Shown here in pieces: positions 21,079-31,186 of a stretch of 64,000 bases of DNA. The notes below the pieces were generated by a model that searched no databases, had not been told where the DNA came from, and saw only the letters and a program-made list of their open reading frames with translations. Source of the DNA: Cellulomonas sp. SG140 (GTDB taxonomy: Bacteria; Actinomycetota; Actinomycetes; Actinomycetales; Cellulomonadaceae). Within the stretch, counting starts at the first letter, position 1; each line of letters starts with the position of its first letter. Both the position numbers and the translations under genes were made by a program. The stretch covers positions 62,001-126,000 of the forward strand of contig NZ_JANZLA010000003.1 of NCBI RefSeq assembly GCF_025770785.1, written 5' to 3'.

Positions 21079-21426
21079 ATGGCAAGCGGAAGTGCTATCC
21101 GGGGCTCGCGCGTCGGCGCGGGTCCGATGGGTGAGGCGGAGCGCGGCGACGCCGCGCCGCGCGTGTGGATCTCCTACTGGTGCGCCAACGGGCACGAGAC
21201 CAGGCCGAGCTTCGCCGAGGAGGCGGTCGCGGAGGCCCCGGTGACCTGGGACTGCCCGCGGTGCGGCTTCCCGGCCGGGCAGGACCAGGCGAACCCGCCG
21301 TCGCCCGTGCGCAACGAGCCGTACAAGACCCACCTGGCCTACGTGAAGGAGCGCCGCTCGGACGAGGACGGGGCTGCGATCCTCGACGAGGCCCTCGCGG
21401 CGCTCCACGCTCGCCGCGGTCGCTGA
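21079..21426 (+). CDS. rbpA: RNA polymerase-binding protein RbpA
   Basis: A 115-aa actinobacterial transcription activator that binds RNA polymerase and the primary sigma factor and stabilises open complexes. The N-terminal tail SAIRGSRVGAGPMGEAERG, the zinc-binding core YWCANGHETRPSF and WDCPRCGFPAG, and the sigma-interacting C-terminal helix are as in Streptomyces/Mycobacterium RbpA. The first zinc ligand varies between groups; here three Cys and one His are available. It lies downstream of secG and is convergent with the lactonase-methyltransferase gene. Confidence 0.95.
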   Translation: MASGSAIRGSRVGAGPMGEAERGDAAPRVWISYWCANGHETRPSFAEEAVAEAPVTWDCPRCGFPAGQDQANPPSPVRNEPYKTHLAYVKERRSDEDGAAILDEALAALHARRGR

Positions 21427-21446
21427 CCGCCGCAGGCGGGCTCAGT

Positions 21447-22922
21447 TCAGCGCACGACCAGGATCGCCATCCCGTCGTAGCCCTTGCGGCCGACGGTCTG
21501 GATGACGGTCCCCTCGACGTCGGCACGCTGCGCGACGCGCTCGAGGAACTGCCGGGTGCCCTGGACGCGCGCGTCGGGGTGGTCGGCCTCGAGGACCGCG
21601 CCGCCGCGCACGACGTTGTCCACCACGATGACGGTCCCGGGCCGCGAGAGCGCGACGACGAGGTCGAGGTAGCGCGCCAAGGACTGCTTGTCGGCGTCGA
21701 CGAAGACGAGGTCGAACGCCTCCGTGCCCTCGTGGATCATCCGCTCGAGCGTGGCGGTCGCCGGCCCGATCTCGATCTGCACCCGATGGCCGATGTCCGT
21801 CGCATCGAGGGAGCGCCGGGCGACGGCGGCGTGGTCGGCGGAGAGCTCGAGCGACACGACGACGCCCTCCGGGCCTGCGCCGCGCGCCAGCCACCACGTC
21901 GAGTAGCCGCCGAGCGTTCCCAGCTCCAGCACGCGGCGCGCGCCCGTGGCCCGGGTGAGCAGCTCGAGCAGGCGGCCCTGCGGTGCGCTGACCGCGATGT
22001 CGGGCAGAGCAGCGGCCGTCGCCGCCGACGCGATCGAGTCGGGGACCGTAAGGTCGCCGAGCAGGGGAGCGACGAGCTCGTCGACCTCGGCCCAGGTGGA
22101 CCCGGGCCCCTCCGTCTGGCGCCGCGCCGGTCCCGGCTCGGAGCGCGTCTCGCCGGCATCGACGGCCACGTGCGACGCCGCTGCGACGTCCAGCAGCCAG
22201 AGGGTCCGGACGGCGCCGACGGCGCCCGCGGCCGGCACCTCGGTCGACGGCGCCCCACGCAGGGCAGCGGCCACGGCATCGGCCTTGCCGTCGCCGGCTG
22301 CGACGACCCACACCTCGGCGGCGGCCTGGATGGCCGGGAAGGTCAAGGACACCCGCGGGGGCGGAGGCTTGGGGGAGTCGTCCTCACCGACGACGGTGCG
22401 GTCCGACACGGAGAGGGTCGCGTGGCCGGGGAACAACGAGGCGACGTGGCCGTCCGGGCCCATCCCGAGCAGCAGGACGTCGAACGACGGCACCGCGAGG
22501 TCGGCATCAGCAGGTGCGTGGCGAGCGAGCTCGGCGGCGTAGAGCCGAGCCGCCGCGTCGGTGTCCGGTACCTGCGCCGTGCGCGCCGGCATCGCGTGGA
22601 CGTGGTCGGCCGGGAGGGCGTCGCCGAGCGCGTCGAGCAGCGCCTCGCGGGCCTGGACCTCGTTGCGATCCGGGTCGCCGTCCGGCAGGAACCGCTCGTC
22701 ACCCCACCAGACGTGCACGTCGGACCAGTCGACCGCGCCCCGGACCGGGCTCGCGGCGACGGCACGGAGCACGGCGATGCCGACGGTGCCGCCGGTCAGC
22801 ACGACGTGGACCGGGCTGTGGTCCGACTGCAGATCCACCAGCCGGGTCAGCAGCCGTGCGGCGGTCGCCTCGGCCAGGACGTCCGCATCCGGGTGGACGA
22901 CGACGTGCGGTGCGCGGTTCAC
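21447..22922 (-). CDS. pgl: 6-phosphogluconolactonase fused to an O-methyltransferase
   Basis: A 491-aa two-domain protein. Residues 1 to about 262 are a DevB-type 6-phosphogluconolactonase (LTGGTVGIAVL, WWGDERFLP, LLGMGPDGHVASLFPG), which hydrolyses the Zwf product. A roughly 20-residue polar linker leads into a class I SAM-dependent O-methyltransferase (WAEVDELVAPLLG; LELGTLGGYSTWWLA; LVFVDADK; VIVVDNVV), a family usually encoded by its own gene. No stop or frameshift separates them; an in-frame GTG in HVAVDAG could give a separate methyltransferase. GTG 22922 starts 4 nt after the opcA stop. The methyl acceptor is unknown. Confidence 0.85.
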   Translation of the reverse strand: MNRAPHVVVHPDADVLAEATAARLLTRLVDLQSDHSPVHVVLTGGTVGIAVLRAVAASPVRGAVDWSDVHVWWGDERFLPDGDPDRNEVQAREALLDALGDALPADHVHAMPARTAQVPDTDAAARLYAAELARHAPADADLAVPSFDVLLLGMGPDGHVASLFPGHATLSVSDRTVVGEDDSPKPPPPRVSLTFPAIQAAAEVWVVAAGDGKADAVAAALRGAPSTEVPAAGAVGAVRTLWLLDVAAASHVAVDAGETRSEPGPARRQTEGPGSTWAEVDELVAPLLGDLTVPDSIASAATAAALPDIAVSAPQGRLLELLTRATGARRVLELGTLGGYSTWWLARGAGPEGVVVSLELSADHAAVARRSLDATDIGHRVQIEIGPATATLERMIHEGTEAFDLVFVDADKQSLARYLDLVVALSRPGTVIVVDNVVRGGAVLEADHPDARVQGTRQFLERVAQRADVEGTVIQTVGRKGYDGMAILVVR

Positions 22923-22926
22923 CTGG

Positions 22927-23844
22927 TCAACCCTCGATCCTGGCGAGGCCCTTCGTCAGCACCTCGCCGTACACCTCGTCCGGGTCCAGCCGGCGCAGCT
23001 CCTCGACCAGGCACTCACCGAGCTGGCGGATCGGCAGGGCGATGCGGTGGTCGGGCTGGTCCGGCTGGTGCAGGGCAGCGGTCTTGCCGTCGGGCCGGTC
23101 GAGCACGATCGGCCCGCTGCTGCGCTCGAGGCGGACCTGGGTGATGGCCGGTGCGCCCTTGACGCGCTCGACGTGCACCGGGCAGCGCAGCGCCCAGGCG
23201 AGCCAGGCGGCCATCAGGTCCACCGACGGGTGCGTGCTCTCGCCGACGACGACGGCCCGGTGCACGGGCTCGTACGGCGGCTGCTCGAGGGTCGCGGCGA
23301 TCAGCCCGCGCCACAGCGTGGCGCGCGCCCACGCGAGGTCCGTGTCGCCGTCCTGGTAGACGGCGGCCAGTCGCTCGAGGGTCTTCGACGGCGACGTGCA
23401 CTGGGTGGTGTCCGTGATGCGACGGCGACCCATCCGCCCGAGCGGAGCCGCGGAGGGGTTCTCCGGGACCTCGTTGGGCCACCAGACGACCGTGGGCGCG
23501 TCCGGCAGCAGCAGGGGTGTGATCAGGGTGTCCATCTCCTGGTCCATGTCCCCGGCGGGCCACAGCAGGATCACCTCGCTGGCGCCGGCGTCACCGCCGA
23601 GCCGGATCTGCGCATCCAGGTTCGGCCGCCGCTTCCGGCTGGTGGTGGACAGCACGATGATCCGGCACGGGTGCTCCCGGCTGGCGAGGTTGGCCGCCGC
23701 GATGGCGTCCTCCGGGTCGTGGTCACCGGTGTCGATCAGCAGGTTCATCACCCGGCCGAGGGCGACGACGCCGCCCTCGTCGCGCTCGCGCACCAGGCGG
23801 CGGTTGATCTCCCGCGTGGTGGTGCTGGGCAGGTCGATGATCAT
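22927..23844 (-). CDS. opcA: Glucose-6-phosphate dehydrogenase assembly protein OpcA
   Basis: A 305-aa protein of the OpcA family, an allosteric/assembly partner of glucose-6-phosphate dehydrogenase in actinobacteria and cyanobacteria. Characteristic segments are [31 protein letters not shown] and VVWWPNEVPENP. It sits in the conserved order tal-zwf-opcA-pgl, starting inside the zwf stop (4-nt overlap) and ending 4 nt before the lactonase fusion, so the set is one operon. Confidence 0.93.
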   Translation of the reverse strand: MIIDLPSTTTREINRRLVRERDEGGVVALGRVMNLLIDTGDHDPEDAIAAANLASREHPCRIIVLSTTSRKRRPNLDAQIRLGGDAGASEVILLWPAGDMDQEMDTLITPLLLPDAPTVVWWPNEVPENPSAAPLGRMGRRRITDTTQCTSPSKTLERLAAVYQDGDTDLAWARATLWRGLIAATLEQPPYEPVHRAVVVGESTHPSVDLMAAWLAWALRCPVHVERVKGAPAITQVRLERSSGPIVLDRPDGKTAALHQPDQPDHRIALPIRQLGECLVEELRRLDPDEVYGEVLTKGLARIEG

Positions 23845-25382
23845 GGCCGCCTCCAGGCCCTGCCGTCGCGGGCCATCATCGCGTCGGCCGACTCTGGTCC
23901 CCAGGTGCCGGCGCGGTACGGGTCAGGACGGCCCTTGCCGGCCCAGTAGTCGATGATCGGGTCGAGGATCTTCCAGGAGAGCTCGACCTCTTCGTGCTGC
24001 GGGAACAGCGGCGGGTCGCCGAGCAGCACGTCGAGGATCAGCCGCTCGTAGGCCTCGGGTGACGACTCGGTGAAGGCGTGGCCGTAGCCGAAGTCCATCG
24101 TCACGTCGCGCACCTCCATCGCGGTGCCCGGGACCTTGGCGCCGAACCGCACGGTGACGCCCTCGTCGGGCTGCACCCGGATCACCACCGCGTTCTTGCC
24201 GAGCTCCTCGGTGGCCGTGGAGTCGAACGGCAGGTGCGGTGCCTTCTTGAAGACGACCGCGATCTCCGTCACCCGCCGGCCGAGCCGCTTGCCGGTGCGC
24301 AGGTAGAACGGCACCCCGGCCCACCGGCGCGTGTCGATGTCCACCCGGATGGCGGCGTAGGTCTCGGTGGTGGAGTTCGGGTTGAACCCTTCCTCCTCCA
24401 GGTAGCCGACGACCTTCTCGCCACCCTGCCAGCCGCCGGTGTACTGCCCCCGCGCGGTGTGCTTGCCCAGGTCACGCGGCAGCCGCAGCGCCGACAGCAC
24501 CTTGGTCTTCTCCGCCCGCAGGTCCTTGGCGTCGAAGGAGACCGGCTCCTCCATCGCCGTCAGCGCCAGCAGCTGCATCAGGTGGTTCTGGATGACGTCG
24601 CGCGCGGCGCCGATGCCGTCGTAGTACCCGGCGCGCCCGGCGATGCCGATGTCCTCGGCCATCGTGATCTGCACGTGGTCGACGTAGTTGCTGTTCCAGA
24701 TCGGCTCGAACAGCTGGTTCGCGAACCGCAGCGCCAGCAGGTTCTGCACCGTCTCCTTGCCGAGGTAGTGGTCGATCCGGAAGATGTCGTCCGGCCGGAA
24801 CGCCTGGGAGACGATGTCGTTCAGCTCACGCGCGGACTGCAGGTCGTGGCCGAAAGGCTTCTCGATGACCACGCGTCGCCAGGTGCCCTCCTTGGGCTGC
24901 GACAGGCCCGATCGGGCCAGCTGCTCGCAGACCAGGGGGAACGCGCTGGGCGGCACCGAGAGGTAGAAGGCGTGGTTGCCGCCCGTGCCGCGGGTGACGT
25001 CCAGGTCCTCGACCGTCTCGCGGAGGTGGTCGAAGGCGACCGGGTCGTCGAACGTGCCCTGCACGAAGCGGATGCCCTCGGAGAGCTGCCGCCAGGTCGC
25101 CTCCCGGAACGGGGTCCGGGCGTACTGCTTCACCGAGTCGTGCACGATCTGGGCGAAGTCCTGCGTCTCCCAGTCGCGCCGGGCGAAGCCGGTGAGGGCG
25201 AAGCCAGGGGGCAGCAGGCCGCGGTTCGTCAGGTCGTACACCGCGGGCATCAGCTTCTTGCGGGCGAGGTCACCCGTCACCCCGAAGATGACCAGGCCCG
25301 ACGGGCCCGCGATGCGGCGGAGCCGCCGGTCCCGCGGGTCCCGCAGGGGGTTGACGCCCTCAGCGATCTTGGCGGGGCTCAC
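23841..25382 (-). CDS. zwf: Glucose-6-phosphate 1-dehydrogenase
   Basis: A 513-aa enzyme for the first, NADP-reducing step of the oxidative pentose phosphate pathway. It has the Rossmann motif [17 protein letters not shown] (31-47), the substrate motif [13 protein letters not shown] with catalytic His, and [10 protein letters not shown]. It starts at GTG 25380-25382, overlapping the tal stop, and ends overlapping opcA. Length is normal. Confidence 0.96.
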   Translation of the reverse strand: MSPAKIAEGVNPLRDPRDRRLRRIAGPSGLVIFGVTGDLARKKLMPAVYDLTNRGLLPPGFALTGFARRDWETQDFAQIVHDSVKQYARTPFREATWRQLSEGIRFVQGTFDDPVAFDHLRETVEDLDVTRGTGGNHAFYLSVPPSAFPLVCEQLARSGLSQPKEGTWRRVVIEKPFGHDLQSARELNDIVSQAFRPDDIFRIDHYLGKETVQNLLALRFANQLFEPIWNSNYVDHVQITMAEDIGIAGRAGYYDGIGAARDVIQNHLMQLLALTAMEEPVSFDAKDLRAEKTKVLSALRLPRDLGKHTARGQYTGGWQGGEKVVGYLEEEGFNPNSTTETYAAIRVDIDTRRWAGVPFYLRTGKRLGRRVTEIAVVFKKAPHLPFDSTATEELGKNAVVIRVQPDEGVTVRFGAKVPGTAMEVRDVTMDFGYGHAFTESSPEAYERLILDVLLGDPPLFPQHEEVELSWKILDPIIDYWAGKGRPDPYRAGTWGPESADAMMARDGRAWRRP

Positions 25383-26539
25383 CGCACCCCCTCGCCGTCG
25401 CGGCCCGTCGGTTCACCTGCGGCCGCGTCGAGCCCCTGCTGCACGCTGCCGAGCAGCTCCGTCCAGGCAGTCACGAACTTCTGCACCCCTTCGGTCTCGA
25501 GGCGAGCGGTGACCTCGTCGATGGACACGCCGAGCTTCTCGAGGCGCTCGATCGTGGCGGCCGCGTCCGGCAGGGCACCGGTCACGGTGTCCGGCTTGAT
25601 GGCGCCGTGGTCGGACACCGCGTCGAGCGTCTTGCCGGGCATGGTGTTCACCACGTCCGGTGCGACGAGCTCCTCGACGTACATCGTGTCGCGGTAGGCG
25701 GGGTCCTTGACGCCCGTCGAGGCCCACAGCGGCCGCTGGGGGTGCGCCCCGGCCGCGGCCAGCGCCTGCCAGCGTGGGCCGGCGCTGACCTCGGTGAAGA
25801 CGCCGTAGGCCAGGCGCGCGTTGGCGATGCCGGCCAGGCCGCGCAGCGCTCCCGCCTCGGGGGTGCCGAGGGCGTCCAGCTGGGCGTCCACGGCGGTGTC
25901 GACGCGCGAGACGAAGAAGGAGGCCACCGAGGCGATCGGCGCCAGGTCGAGGCCGGCGGCCTTCGCGCGCTCCACCCCCGTCAGGAAGGCGTCCAGCACG
26001 GCTCGGTACCTGTCGAGGGAGAAGATCAGGGTCACGTTGACGCTGATCCCCTCGGACAGCGCCTGCGTGATGGCCGGCAGCCCCTCCGGGGTCGCCGGGA
26101 TCTTGATGAACAGGTTCGGCCGCTCGATCTCCGACCACAGCGTGCGCGCCGAGGTGATGGTGCCCTCGGTGTCGTGCGCCAGCCGCGGGTCGACCTCGAT
26201 GGAGACGCGTCCGTCGACGCCTCCGGTCCGCTCGTAGGCGGGCCGGAGGACGTCGCACGCGTCGCGGACGTCGTCCGTGGTGATCCGCAGCACCGCCTCC
26301 TCCACGGCGGCGCCGTCGGCGGCCAGCTCGGCGAGCTGAGCGTCGTAGGCGTCACCGTGGGAGAGGGCGGTGGCGAAGATCGAGGGGTTGCTCGTCACGC
26401 CGACCACCCCGCGTGCGGCGAGCTCGGCGAGCTCACCGCTGCGGAGCAGCTCCCGGGACAGGTCGTCGAGCCAGACGGCCACCCCGGCATCTGCCAGCCG
26501 CTGCAGAGCCGGGTCCCGGTGAGAGTCGTTCGTTGCCAT
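25379..26539 (-). CDS. tal: Transaldolase
   Basis: A 386-aa transaldolase of the actinobacterial (TalB-like, long) type, transferring a dihydroxyacetone unit between sugar phosphates. The Schiff-base lysine lies in [23 protein letters not shown] and WASTGVKDP are other signatures. ATG 26537-26539 follows GGAAGGGG, a good ribosome site. The frame is open far upstream, but those residues are low-complexity and overlap tkt, so they are rejected. The C-terminus has a short acidic/polar tail. Confidence 0.94.
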   Translation of the reverse strand: MATNDSHRDPALQRLADAGVAVWLDDLSRELLRSGELAELAARGVVGVTSNPSIFATALSHGDAYDAQLAELAADGAAVEEAVLRITTDDVRDACDVLRPAYERTGGVDGRVSIEVDPRLAHDTEGTITSARTLWSEIERPNLFIKIPATPEGLPAITQALSEGISVNVTLIFSLDRYRAVLDAFLTGVERAKAAGLDLAPIASVASFFVSRVDTAVDAQLDALGTPEAGALRGLAGIANARLAYGVFTEVSAGPRWQALAAAGAHPQRPLWASTGVKDPAYRDTMYVEELVAPDVVNTMPGKTLDAVSDHGAIKPDTVTGALPDAAATIERLEKLGVSIDEVTARLETEGVQKFVTAWTELLGSVQQGLDAAAGEPTGRDGEGVR

Positions 26540-26597
26540 GGTCGTTCCCCTTCCGGTGGTACGCGTCAGGCGGTGGCGCGCGAGCCTCGCCCCAGGA

Positions 26598-28775
26598 TCA
26601 CGCAGGCAGGTCTCCCGTGCCCTGCGCAGTGGGGGAGCCGGCGGTGGACGACGGCGCCCCGTCGCCGCGCGCCGCGGCCAGCGACTCGTGGGCGGCGGCC
26701 GCCACGGTCTCCGCCGTGATGCCGAACTCGCGGTACAGCGTCTCGTAGTCGGCGGAGGCGCCGTAGTGCTCGAGCGAGACGGCGCGGCCGGCGTCGCCGA
26801 GCAGCTTGTACCAGGACATGGCGATCCCGGCCTCGACGGACACCCGTGCGCGCACGGCGGACGGCAGCACCGACTCGCGGTACTCCTCGTCCTGCTCGGC
26901 GAACCACTCGAGGCACGGCGCGGAGACGACGCGCGTCGGCACCCCGTCCGCCTCGAGCTGCTCACGTGCGGCCACGGCCAGCTGCACCTCGGAACCGGTC
27001 CCGATCAGGATCACGTCGGGTGTCCCGGTGGACGCCTCGATCAGGGTGTAGGCGCCGCGCGTCACCCCGTCGGTGGTCGCGAAGCCCTGCTCGCCGCGCG
27101 GGAACGTCGGCACGTTCTGCCGCGTGAGGATCAGGCCGACCGGTCCGTCGGTGCGCTCGAGGGTGGCCCGCCAGGCGGCAGCCGTCTCGTTGGCGTCGGC
27201 GGGCCGGACGACGGCCAGGCCCGGGATCGCGCGCAGCGCGGTCAGGTGCTCCACCGGCTGGTGCGTCGGGCCGTCCTCGCCGAGGCCGATCGAGTCGTGC
27301 GTCCAGACGTAGACCGTCGGGATGCCCATCAGGGACGCCAGCCGGACGGCGCCGCGCATGTAGTCCGAGAACTGGAGGAACGTGCCGCCGTAGGCGCGGG
27401 TCAGACCGTGCAGCACGATGCCGGACACGATCGCACCCATCGCGTGCTCGCGGATGCCGAAGTGCAGGGTCCTGCCGTACTCGTCGCCGGAGAACTCCTT
27501 GGTGGAGCGCTTGGCCGGGATGAAGCTCGGCTCGCCCTTCATCGTCGTGTTGTTGGAGCCGGCGAGGTCGGCGGAGCCGCCCCAGAGCTCGGGCAGCACG
27601 GGACCGAGAGCCGAGAGCACGTCGCCGGACGCGGCGCGGGTGGCGACCGCCTTGCCGGAGGGGAACACCGGCAGGGCGTCGGTCCAGCCCTCGGGCAGCT
27701 CGTGGGCCGAGAGGCGGTCGAGCAAGGCGGCCCGGTCGGGGTTCGCGGCACGCCAGGCGTCCAGCTTCTCCTGCCAGCGGGCGCGCTCGGCCTTGGCCTT
27801 CTCGGCCAGGGAGCCACGGGTGTGCTCGAGCACGGCGGGGTCGACGTCGAAGCTCTTGTCCGGGTCGAACCCGAGCTCCTCCTTCAGGCCTCGGACCGAG
27901 TCGCCCCCGAGCTTGGAGCCGTGGGCGGCGTGCGAGTTGGTCTTGCCCGGCGTCGGCCACGCGATCAGCGTGCGCAGCGCGATGAACGACGGCCGGTCGG
28001 TGACGGCCTTGGCCGCCTCGATCGCCGCGGCCAGGGCGTCGACGTCCTCGACGTACCCGTCGGCGCCACCGACGGTCCAGTCCACCAGCTGGGTGTGCCA
28101 GCCGTAGGCGGCGTAGCGGGCCAGCACGTCCTCGTTGAACGCGATCTGTGTGTCGCCCTCGATGGAGATGTGGTTGTCGTCCCAGATGACGACGAGGTTG
28201 CCCAGGTCCTGCGTGCCGGCGATCGAGGACGCCTCGCCGCTGATGCCCTCCTCGAGGTCACCGTCGGACGCGATCACGTAGACCATGTGGTCGAACGGGC
28301 TGGTGCCGGGTGCGGCGTCGGGGTCGAGCAGGCCACGCTCGCGGCGAGCCGCCATCGCGAAGCCGACGGAGGACGCGATGCCCTGGCCGAGCGGCCCCGT
28401 GGTGATCTCCACGCCCTTGGTGTGCCGGAACTCGGGGTGGCCGGGCGTCTTGGAGCCCCAGGTGCGCAGGGCCTCGATGTCGGACAGCTCGAGGCCGAAA
28501 CCGCCCAGGTAGAGCTGGATGTACTGGGTCAGGCTCGAGTGGCCGGCGGAGAGGATGAACCGGTCCCGACCGAGCCAGTGGGTGTCCGCCGGGTCGTGCC
28601 GCATCACGTCGTGGTAGAGCAGGTAGGCGGCGGGAGCGAGGCTGATCGCCGTCCCGGGGTGCCCGTTGCCGACCTTCTCGACCGCATCCGCCGCGAGCAC
28701 CCGGACGGTGTCGACAGCCTTCCGGTCCAGGTCGGTCCAGCCGACGGTGGTGGCCAGGGGAGCCTTCGCGTTCAC
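26598..28775 (-). CDS. tkt: Transketolase
   Basis: A 725-aa thiamine-diphosphate enzyme that moves two-carbon units between sugar phosphates. Motifs: [13 protein letters not shown] near the N-terminus, the ThDP/Mg2+ motif [35 protein letters not shown], and [12 protein letters not shown] in the C-terminal domain. Two adjacent GTG codons (28776-28778 and 28773-28775) could start translation; the second is better spaced from GAGG. It heads the tkt-tal-zwf-opcA-pgl operon, divergent from ctaB. Confidence 0.95.
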   Translation of the reverse strand: MNAKAPLATTVGWTDLDRKAVDTVRVLAADAVEKVGNGHPGTAISLAPAAYLLYHDVMRHDPADTHWLGRDRFILSAGHSSLTQYIQLYLGGFGLELSDIEALRTWGSKTPGHPEFRHTKGVEITTGPLGQGIASSVGFAMAARRERGLLDPDAAPGTSPFDHMVYVIASDGDLEEGISGEASSIAGTQDLGNLVVIWDDNHISIEGDTQIAFNEDVLARYAAYGWHTQLVDWTVGGADGYVEDVDALAAAIEAAKAVTDRPSFIALRTLIAWPTPGKTNSHAAHGSKLGGDSVRGLKEELGFDPDKSFDVDPAVLEHTRGSLAEKAKAERARWQEKLDAWRAANPDRAALLDRLSAHELPEGWTDALPVFPSGKAVATRAASGDVLSALGPVLPELWGGSADLAGSNNTTMKGEPSFIPAKRSTKEFSGDEYGRTLHFGIREHAMGAIVSGIVLHGLTRAYGGTFLQFSDYMRGAVRLASLMGIPTVYVWTHDSIGLGEDGPTHQPVEHLTALRAIPGLAVVRPADANETAAAWRATLERTDGPVGLILTRQNVPTFPRGEQGFATTDGVTRGAYTLIEASTGTPDVILIGTGSEVQLAVAAREQLEADGVPTRVVSAPCLEWFAEQDEEYRESVLPSAVRARVSVEAGIAMSWYKLLGDAGRAVSLEHYGASADYETLYREFGITAETVAAAAHESLAAARGDGAPSSTAGSPTAQGTGDLPA

Positions 28776-28974
28776 CACACCTCATTCCCGCCCGGGCAGG
28801 GCCGGACGACGACGTCGAGCGGCCCGCGGAGACCCGCGTCGGGGACGTTCGGACCGGCAGTCACCCCGCGCGCGTCGCGCCGACGGGTGCTGCGCCACGA
28901 GCCTATCGCCCACCTCTGAGCAACCGCTGGGCGGGCGCGAGGGGTGGGACGGCACCTCGGAGACGGGGGCACCC

Positions 28975-28988
28975 GGGACTCAAGTCCC
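28975..28988. promoter_or_regulatory. DosR/DevR-like palindrome upstream of ctaB
   Basis: GGGACTCAAGTCCC is a 6-bp inverted repeat with 2-nt spacer, matching 13 of 14 core positions of the DosR box GGGACT-WW-AGTCCC. It overlaps the -35 position of a candidate ctaB promoter (TAGCAT at 29008-29013), where a DosR-type activator normally binds. It also lies 200 nt from tkt. No DosR gene is in the window. Confidence 0.55.
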
Positions 28989-29007
28989 AATCACGACGGG
29001 CGGTGCG

Positions 29008-29013
29008 TAGCAT
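29008..29013 (+). promoter_or_regulatory. Candidate ctaB -10 element
   Basis: TAGCAT fits TANNNT and would start transcription near 29020, placing the palindrome at about -38. Confidence 0.4.
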
Positions 29014-29056
29014 GACAACGCCCTAGGACGACGAGCCGACGATCGGACAGCACCGC

Positions 29057-30136
29057 GTGCGACTGACCAGCCCAGCGGAACAGGCGGGTGCGCCCGCGAC
29101 GTCCGGAGCGCCCCACCACCCGTCCGCGGGCGGTGCCGGCCTGCGGCGGCCGCCGTCGGGACCGGGAGCCGTCGGCGCCGTCGTGGGACCCACTGGTCCG
29201 CACGGGCTCGTCGCCCTGCCGCCGGAGCCCCAGGGCTCGGGCCGCTGGGCGCGGCTGCGGCACCGCATCGGCCTCTACGTGGCGCTGACCAAGCCCCGCG
29301 TGATCGAGCTGCTGCTGGTCACCACCGTGCCGACGATGCTCCTGGCGCAGCGCGGGCTGCCGCCGCTGTGGCTGATCGCCGCCACGCTGGCGGGCGGTGC
29401 GGGCGGGGCCGGCGCCGCGAACGTCCTGAACTGCTACATCGACCGGGACATCGACCGGGTGATGAACCGGACGCGTCGGCGGGCGACGGCCACGGGGGTC
29501 GTCAGCCCACGGGCAGCGCTGACGTTCGGTCTGGTGCTCGCCGCGGCGTCGCTGACGTTCCTGTGGCTCGTGGTCAACCCCGCGTCGGCCGTGCTCACCG
29601 CCGCCGCGATCCTGATCTACGTGGTCGGGTACACGCTGCTGCTGAAGCGGCGCACCCCGCAGAACATCGTGTGGGGCGGGGCCGCCGGCTGCTTCCCGGT
29701 GCTCATCGGCTGGTCCGCGGTCACGGGTGGGGTCTCGTGGGCCGCGGCCCTGCTGTTCGGCGTGGTGTTCTTCTGGACGCCGCCGCATTACTGGCCGCTG
29801 TCGATGAAGTTCCGCCGGGACTACGCCGCCGCCGGCGTCCCGATGCTGCCGGTCGTGGCACCGGACCTGAAGGTCGCGCGCCAGATGCTGGGCTACGCGG
29901 TCGCGATGGTGGCGTGCAGCCTGCTGCTCGGTCCGGTGGCGCACCTGACCTGGGTGTACACCGTCGTGGCGGCGGTGCTGGGCCTGTGGTTCGTCGGCTC
30001 GTGCCTGACGCTGCTGCGCGCGGCCCGGGACCCCGAGCACCACCGGATGCGCGCCATGCGGGTGTTCCACCACTCGATCACGTACCTGACCCTGCTGTCC
30101 GTCGCCGTCTCGGTCGACGTGTTCCTGCCGTTCTAG
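29057..30136 (+). CDS. ctaB: Protoheme IX farnesyltransferase (heme O synthase)
   Basis: A 359-aa UbiA-family prenyltransferase that adds a farnesyl group to heme B, giving heme O for cytochrome oxidase. After a Pro/Gly-rich N-terminal extension of about 70 residues come some eight membrane helices with the aspartate-rich motif NCYIDRDIDRVMNRTRRR and the second motif FWTPPHYWPLSMKFRRDY. The GTG at 29057 has no clear ribosome site. The extension is longer than in most CtaB proteins; an internal start near residue 75 is conceivable. It is divergent from tkt. Confidence 0.93.
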   Translation: MRLTSPAEQAGAPATSGAPHHPSAGGAGLRRPPSGPGAVGAVVGPTGPHGLVALPPEPQGSGRWARLRHRIGLYVALTKPRVIELLLVTTVPTMLLAQRGLPPLWLIAATLAGGAGGAGAANVLNCYIDRDIDRVMNRTRRRATATGVVSPRAALTFGLVLAAASLTFLWLVVNPASAVLTAAAILIYVVGYTLLLKRRTPQNIVWGGAAGCFPVLIGWSAVTGGVSWAAALLFGVVFFWTPPHYWPLSMKFRRDYAAAGVPMLPVVAPDLKVARQMLGYAVAMVACSLLLGPVAHLTWVYTVVAAVLGLWFVGSCLTLLRAARDPEHHRMRAMRVFHHSITYLTLLSVAVSVDVFLPF

Positions 30137-30155
30137 CGGTCACCGAGCCGCCCAG

Positions 30156-30170
30156 ATGAGCGCCAGATGA
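30156..30170 (+). other. Four-codon mini-ORF overlapping the xerD start
   Basis: ATGAGCGCCAGATGA encodes MSAR and its TGA overlaps the xerD ATG (ATGA). xerD has no clear ribosome site of its own, so termination-reinitiation could feed it. A duplicated CCAGATGAGCG segment creates the arrangement. It may be accidental. Confidence 0.3.
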
Positions 30171-31105
30171 GCGAGGGTCCGCTGGCCGGGTCGCTCGACG
30201 CGTACCTGGCGCACCTGACGGTCGAGCGTGGCCTGTCCCGCAACACCCTCGCGGCGTACCGGCGGGACCTGAGCCGGTACCTGGCGTTCCTGACCGGGCG
30301 CGGGCGCACGGGACCGGAGGACGTGACGGAGCGCGACGTGGAGGACTACGTCCTGGCGGCGCGGACCGGTGCCGACGGCGGCGCAGCCCTGTCCGCCGCA
30401 TCGGCGGCGCGTGCCGTGGTCGCGGCCCGCGGCCTGCACCGCTTCTGGCTGCTGGAGGGGCTGGTGCCGGCGGACGTGGCGCACGACGTCCGGCCACCGG
30501 CACAGCCCCGCCGCCTGCCCAAGGCGCTCTCGGTCGACGAGGTGGGGCGGCTGCTCGACGCAGCGGGGCTCGGCGACGGGCCGGCCGCGCTGCGCGACCG
30601 GGCACTCCTGGAGCTGCTCTACGCCACTGGGGCCCGCATCTCCGAGGCCGTCGGTGCGGACGTCGACGACCTCGAGCTGGACGTCGGTCGTGCCTGGATC
30701 CGGGTGCTCGGCAAGGGGTCCAAGGAGCGGGTCGTGCCCGTCGGGCGGTTCGCGGCCGCGGCCCTCGAGGCGTACCTCGTGCGGGGCAGACCGGCGCTGG
30801 CCGCAGCGGGCCGTGGGACGCCGGCCATCTTCCTCAACACGCGGGGCAGCCGGCTGTCCCGGCAGAGTGCCTGGTCAGCGCTGCGTACGGCCGCCGAGCG
30901 TGCCGGGCTGCCGGCCGCCGCGCACGTGTCGCCGCACACCCTGCGGCACTCGTTCGCGACCCACCTGCTGGCAGGCGGTGCCGACGTGCGGGTCGTCCAG
31001 GAGCTGCTGGGCCACGCCTCGGTGACCACCACGCAGATCTACACGCTGGTCACGCCGGAGACGCTCCGCGAGGTCTACGCGGCGAGCCATCCGCGTGCGC
31101 GCTGA
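30167..31105 (+). CDS. xerD: Tyrosine recombinase XerD-like
   Basis: A 312-aa site-specific tyrosine recombinase that resolves chromosome dimers at dif during division. The N-terminal SAM-like core-binding domain includes [15 protein letters not shown]. The catalytic domain holds ATGARISE (Arg), the beta-hairpin Lys in [20 protein letters not shown] (His-x-x-Arg), [12 protein letters not shown] (His and the nucleophilic Tyr). It sits upstream of parA-scpA-scpB, as expected for the XerD partner in actinobacteria. Confidence 0.92.
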   Translation: MSEGPLAGSLDAYLAHLTVERGLSRNTLAAYRRDLSRYLAFLTGRGRTGPEDVTERDVEDYVLAARTGADGGAALSAASAARAVVAARGLHRFWLLEGLVPADVAHDVRPPAQPRRLPKALSVDEVGRLLDAAGLGDGPAALRDRALLELLYATGARISEAVGADVDDLELDVGRAWIRVLGKGSKERVVPVGRFAAAALEAYLVRGRPALAAAGRGTPAIFLNTRGSRLSRQSAWSALRTAAERAGLPAAAHVSPHTLRHSFATHLLAGGADVRVVQELLGHASVTTTQIYTLVTPETLREVYAASHPRAR

Positions 31106-31156
31106 GCAGGTGCGCGGTGGCCGGTCTGTCGCGGGCTCCCGCGGCAGGGCCTCCGG

Positions 31157-31162
31157 TAGGTT
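31157..31162 (+). promoter_or_regulatory. Candidate parA operon -10 element
   Basis: TAGGTT lies 6 nt before a GTG (31169) that opens the five-codon frame GTG GTG AAC GCA CGG TGA. A leaderless transcript would begin at this mini-ORF, whose TGA overlaps the parA GTG. Confidence 0.4.
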
Positions 31163-31168
31163 GTCCGC

Positions 31169-31186
31169 GTGGTGAACGCACGGTGA
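31169..31186 (+). other. Five-codon mini-ORF overlapping the parA start
   Basis: The frame GTG-GTG-AAC-GCA-CGG-TGA (MVNAR) starts 6 nt behind a -10 and ends in GTGA shared with parA. parA itself has no ribosome binding site, so coupling through this leader peptide is plausible. It mirrors the arrangement before xerD. Confidence 0.35.
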
